Shown here: positions 5,944 to 6,653 of the stretch, piece after piece | How the letters are laid out: every line of letters begins with the position of its first letter | How positions within the stretch are numbered: the stretch's first letter is position 1 | From: DAORDI01 sp035345895 | Lineage (GTDB): Bacteria; Spirochaetota; Leptospiria; Leptospirales; Leptospiraceae | NCBI GenBank assembly: GCA_035345895.1 | Contig: DAORDI010000306.1 | Coordinates: 1-6,653, forward strand | DNA: 6,653 bases | Reading direction: 5' to 3' | Notes under the pieces: model-generated | Seen by the model: the letters and a program-made list of their open reading frames with translations, nothing else | Databases searched by the model: none | Told to the model about the DNA's origin: nothing | Program-made: the position numbers and the translations under genes

Positions 5944-6504
5944 TCAGAAAAGATTTTCCAAGGAAACCTTGAGAGAGTCATCAAACTTTGGGATGACCGT
6001 TTCTGATTTCGAATAGGTTTTCATTTCAGAATATCTTCCATTCCTAGGTTTAATATAAACTTCCACAGTACTGTTGTTCAGATTGAAGAGCCAGTATTCC
6101 GGAATGAGAGCTTCTGCATAAATGTTTGCCATTTCCCTGTCTTCAGCCAAAGTACTGAGTGAAACCTCAATGACTAATTCAGCTGTGGTCGGATGTGATT
6201 CTGAATAGTCTTCTATCGTTCCGGAAATAACGGAAATATCAGGTTCAGGTTCGGAACGTGAAAGAGTAATCGGCTGCTCTGAAATTACGTGACACCCCTG
6301 AGGCAGACTTTTCATAAAAAACTGGAAAATTTTTTTTACCATCGTAGCGTGTTTTGGAGATTTAGGCATTTTTTGGAGGACGACCCCTTCTATCAATTCA
6401 GTTCTTTTCGAGAGAAAACCCAGCTTTCCAAGAGCGTGATACTCTTCTATTGATAAAAGATGAGTCCTGCTTTTGACTGTAGGCAGATCCAGAATTGCGG
6501 TCAT
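5944..6504 (-). CDS. Uma2 family endonuclease (DUF820, PD-(D/E)XK fold)
   Basis: The 186-residue protein has the full Uma2/DUF820 layout: ELIEG at 36-40, conserved His52, EPEPDISV at 85-92 with Asp89, ELVIEVS at 109-115 with Glu113, DREMANIYAEA at 122-132 and IPEYWLFNL at 134-142. Family members adopt a restriction-endonuclease-like fold, and Asp89 and Glu113 would be metal ligands. Many members have a Lys at the position of Met125 in the DRxKAxxYA motif, so activity may be altered or the Lys supplied elsewhere. The length is normal (about 180-200). The ATG at 6504 has GGGA just upstream. The gene stands alone on the minus strand, upstream of the MITE-bearing region and the CHAT relic. Uma2 proteins are often multicopy; their biological role is not settled. 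Confidence 0.85.
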   Translation of the reverse strand: MTAILDLPTVKSRTHLLSIEEYHALGKLGFLSKRTELIEGVVLQKMPKSPKHATMVKKIFQFFMKSLPQGCHVISEQPITLSRSEPEPDISVISGTIEDYSESHPTTAELVIEVSLSTLAEDREMANIYAEALIPEYWLFNLNNSTVEVYIKPRNGRYSEMKTYSKSETVIPKFDDSLKVSLENLF

Positions 6505-6510
6505 ATTCCC

Positions 6511-6539
6511 ATCAAAGAACCTTGAAATAATGCTGTCAA
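6511..6539 (-). promoter_or_regulatory. Possible promoter of the Uma2 gene
   Basis: On the minus strand a consensus TTGACA (6539-6534) is followed after 17 bp by TTTGAT (6516-6511), four of six matches to a -10 box. The -10 candidate is only 6 bp before the ATG, which would make the mRNA nearly leaderless and exclude the GGGA ribosome-binding site, so the call is tentative. Confidence 0.28.
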
Positions 6540-6601
6540 TTGCATTTTTATGAATTCAAATCGGAATAGGCTGAACCGAAGGAATAACGTATTTAAAGTA
6601 T

Positions 6602-6648
6602 TAGAGTTGTTGAAAAATTAGTTTCAACAACTCTATTTTTAATTTTTC
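6602..6648 (+). terminator. Strong hairpin followed by T-rich tract
   Basis: TAGAGTTGTTGAAA at 6602-6615 pairs perfectly with TTTCAACAACTCTA at 6622-6635 (14 bp, 6-nt loop). On the plus strand it is followed by TTTTTAATTTTT, the layout of an intrinsic terminator. No plus-strand gene precedes it within 2 kb, and the minus-strand side has no T tract. It may therefore be a stranded terminator, part of a dispersed repeat, or the end of an unannotated plus-strand RNA. Confidence 0.6.
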
Positions 6649-6653
6649 TAAAA

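Overview
The window looks like chromosomal DNA of a spirochaete, most likely Leptospira or a close relative. This is inferred, not proven. The base composition is moderately AT-rich. There are small lipoproteins with the relaxed lipobox typical of spirochaetes, and Shine-Dalgarno sites are often weak. The gene types (a TPR/CHAT protein, an Uma2-family nuclease, many short lipoproteins) are also common in that genus. No rRNA, tRNA, CRISPR array or complete insertion sequence was seen.

Left part (1-1400): positions 1-226 hold no gene I can support. Two overlapping minus-strand lipoprotein genes follow (768-445 and 457-227); the first resembles the Bor/Iss family. A third lipoprotein gene (833-1351, plus) is divergent from them. 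All three products should be membrane-anchored through an acylated cysteine; none has a known function.

Centre (1485-4557): this is the main unit, three tightly packed plus-strand genes that look like one operon. They encode a 124-residue DUF2237 protein, a roughly 705-residue protein whose C-terminal domain carries the ligand pattern of the haem-oxygenase-like diiron oxidase/oxygenase superfamily (Haem_oxygenas_2), and a YdjM/DUF457-type membrane-bound metal-dependent hydrolase. The first two overlap by 8 bp, and the second and third are 4 bp apart. A perfect 8-bp-stem hairpin and a possible -10 box lie just upstream. A soluble putative diiron enzyme, a cysteine-rich small protein and a membrane metalloenzyme in one transcript suggest a small unexplored oxidative or lipid/metabolite pathway; the substrate cannot be read from the sequence.

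Right part (4560-6653): a convergent minus-strand gene encodes the end of a TPR-CHAT (caspase-like) protein. It lacks the catalytic-His half of the domain and has no good start, so it is probably a relic. Upstream of it is a roughly 490-bp gene-free stretch holding a 158-bp non-coding mobile element. That element has perfect 13-bp terminal inverted repeats beginning GTAA and is flanked by an 8-bp direct repeat, as expected of an IS66-family MITE. Beyond it is a minus-strand Uma2-family (PD-(D/E)XK fold) gene. A strong hairpin followed by a T-rich tract closes the window. The right part therefore looks like an eroding accessory region beside the intact central operon.
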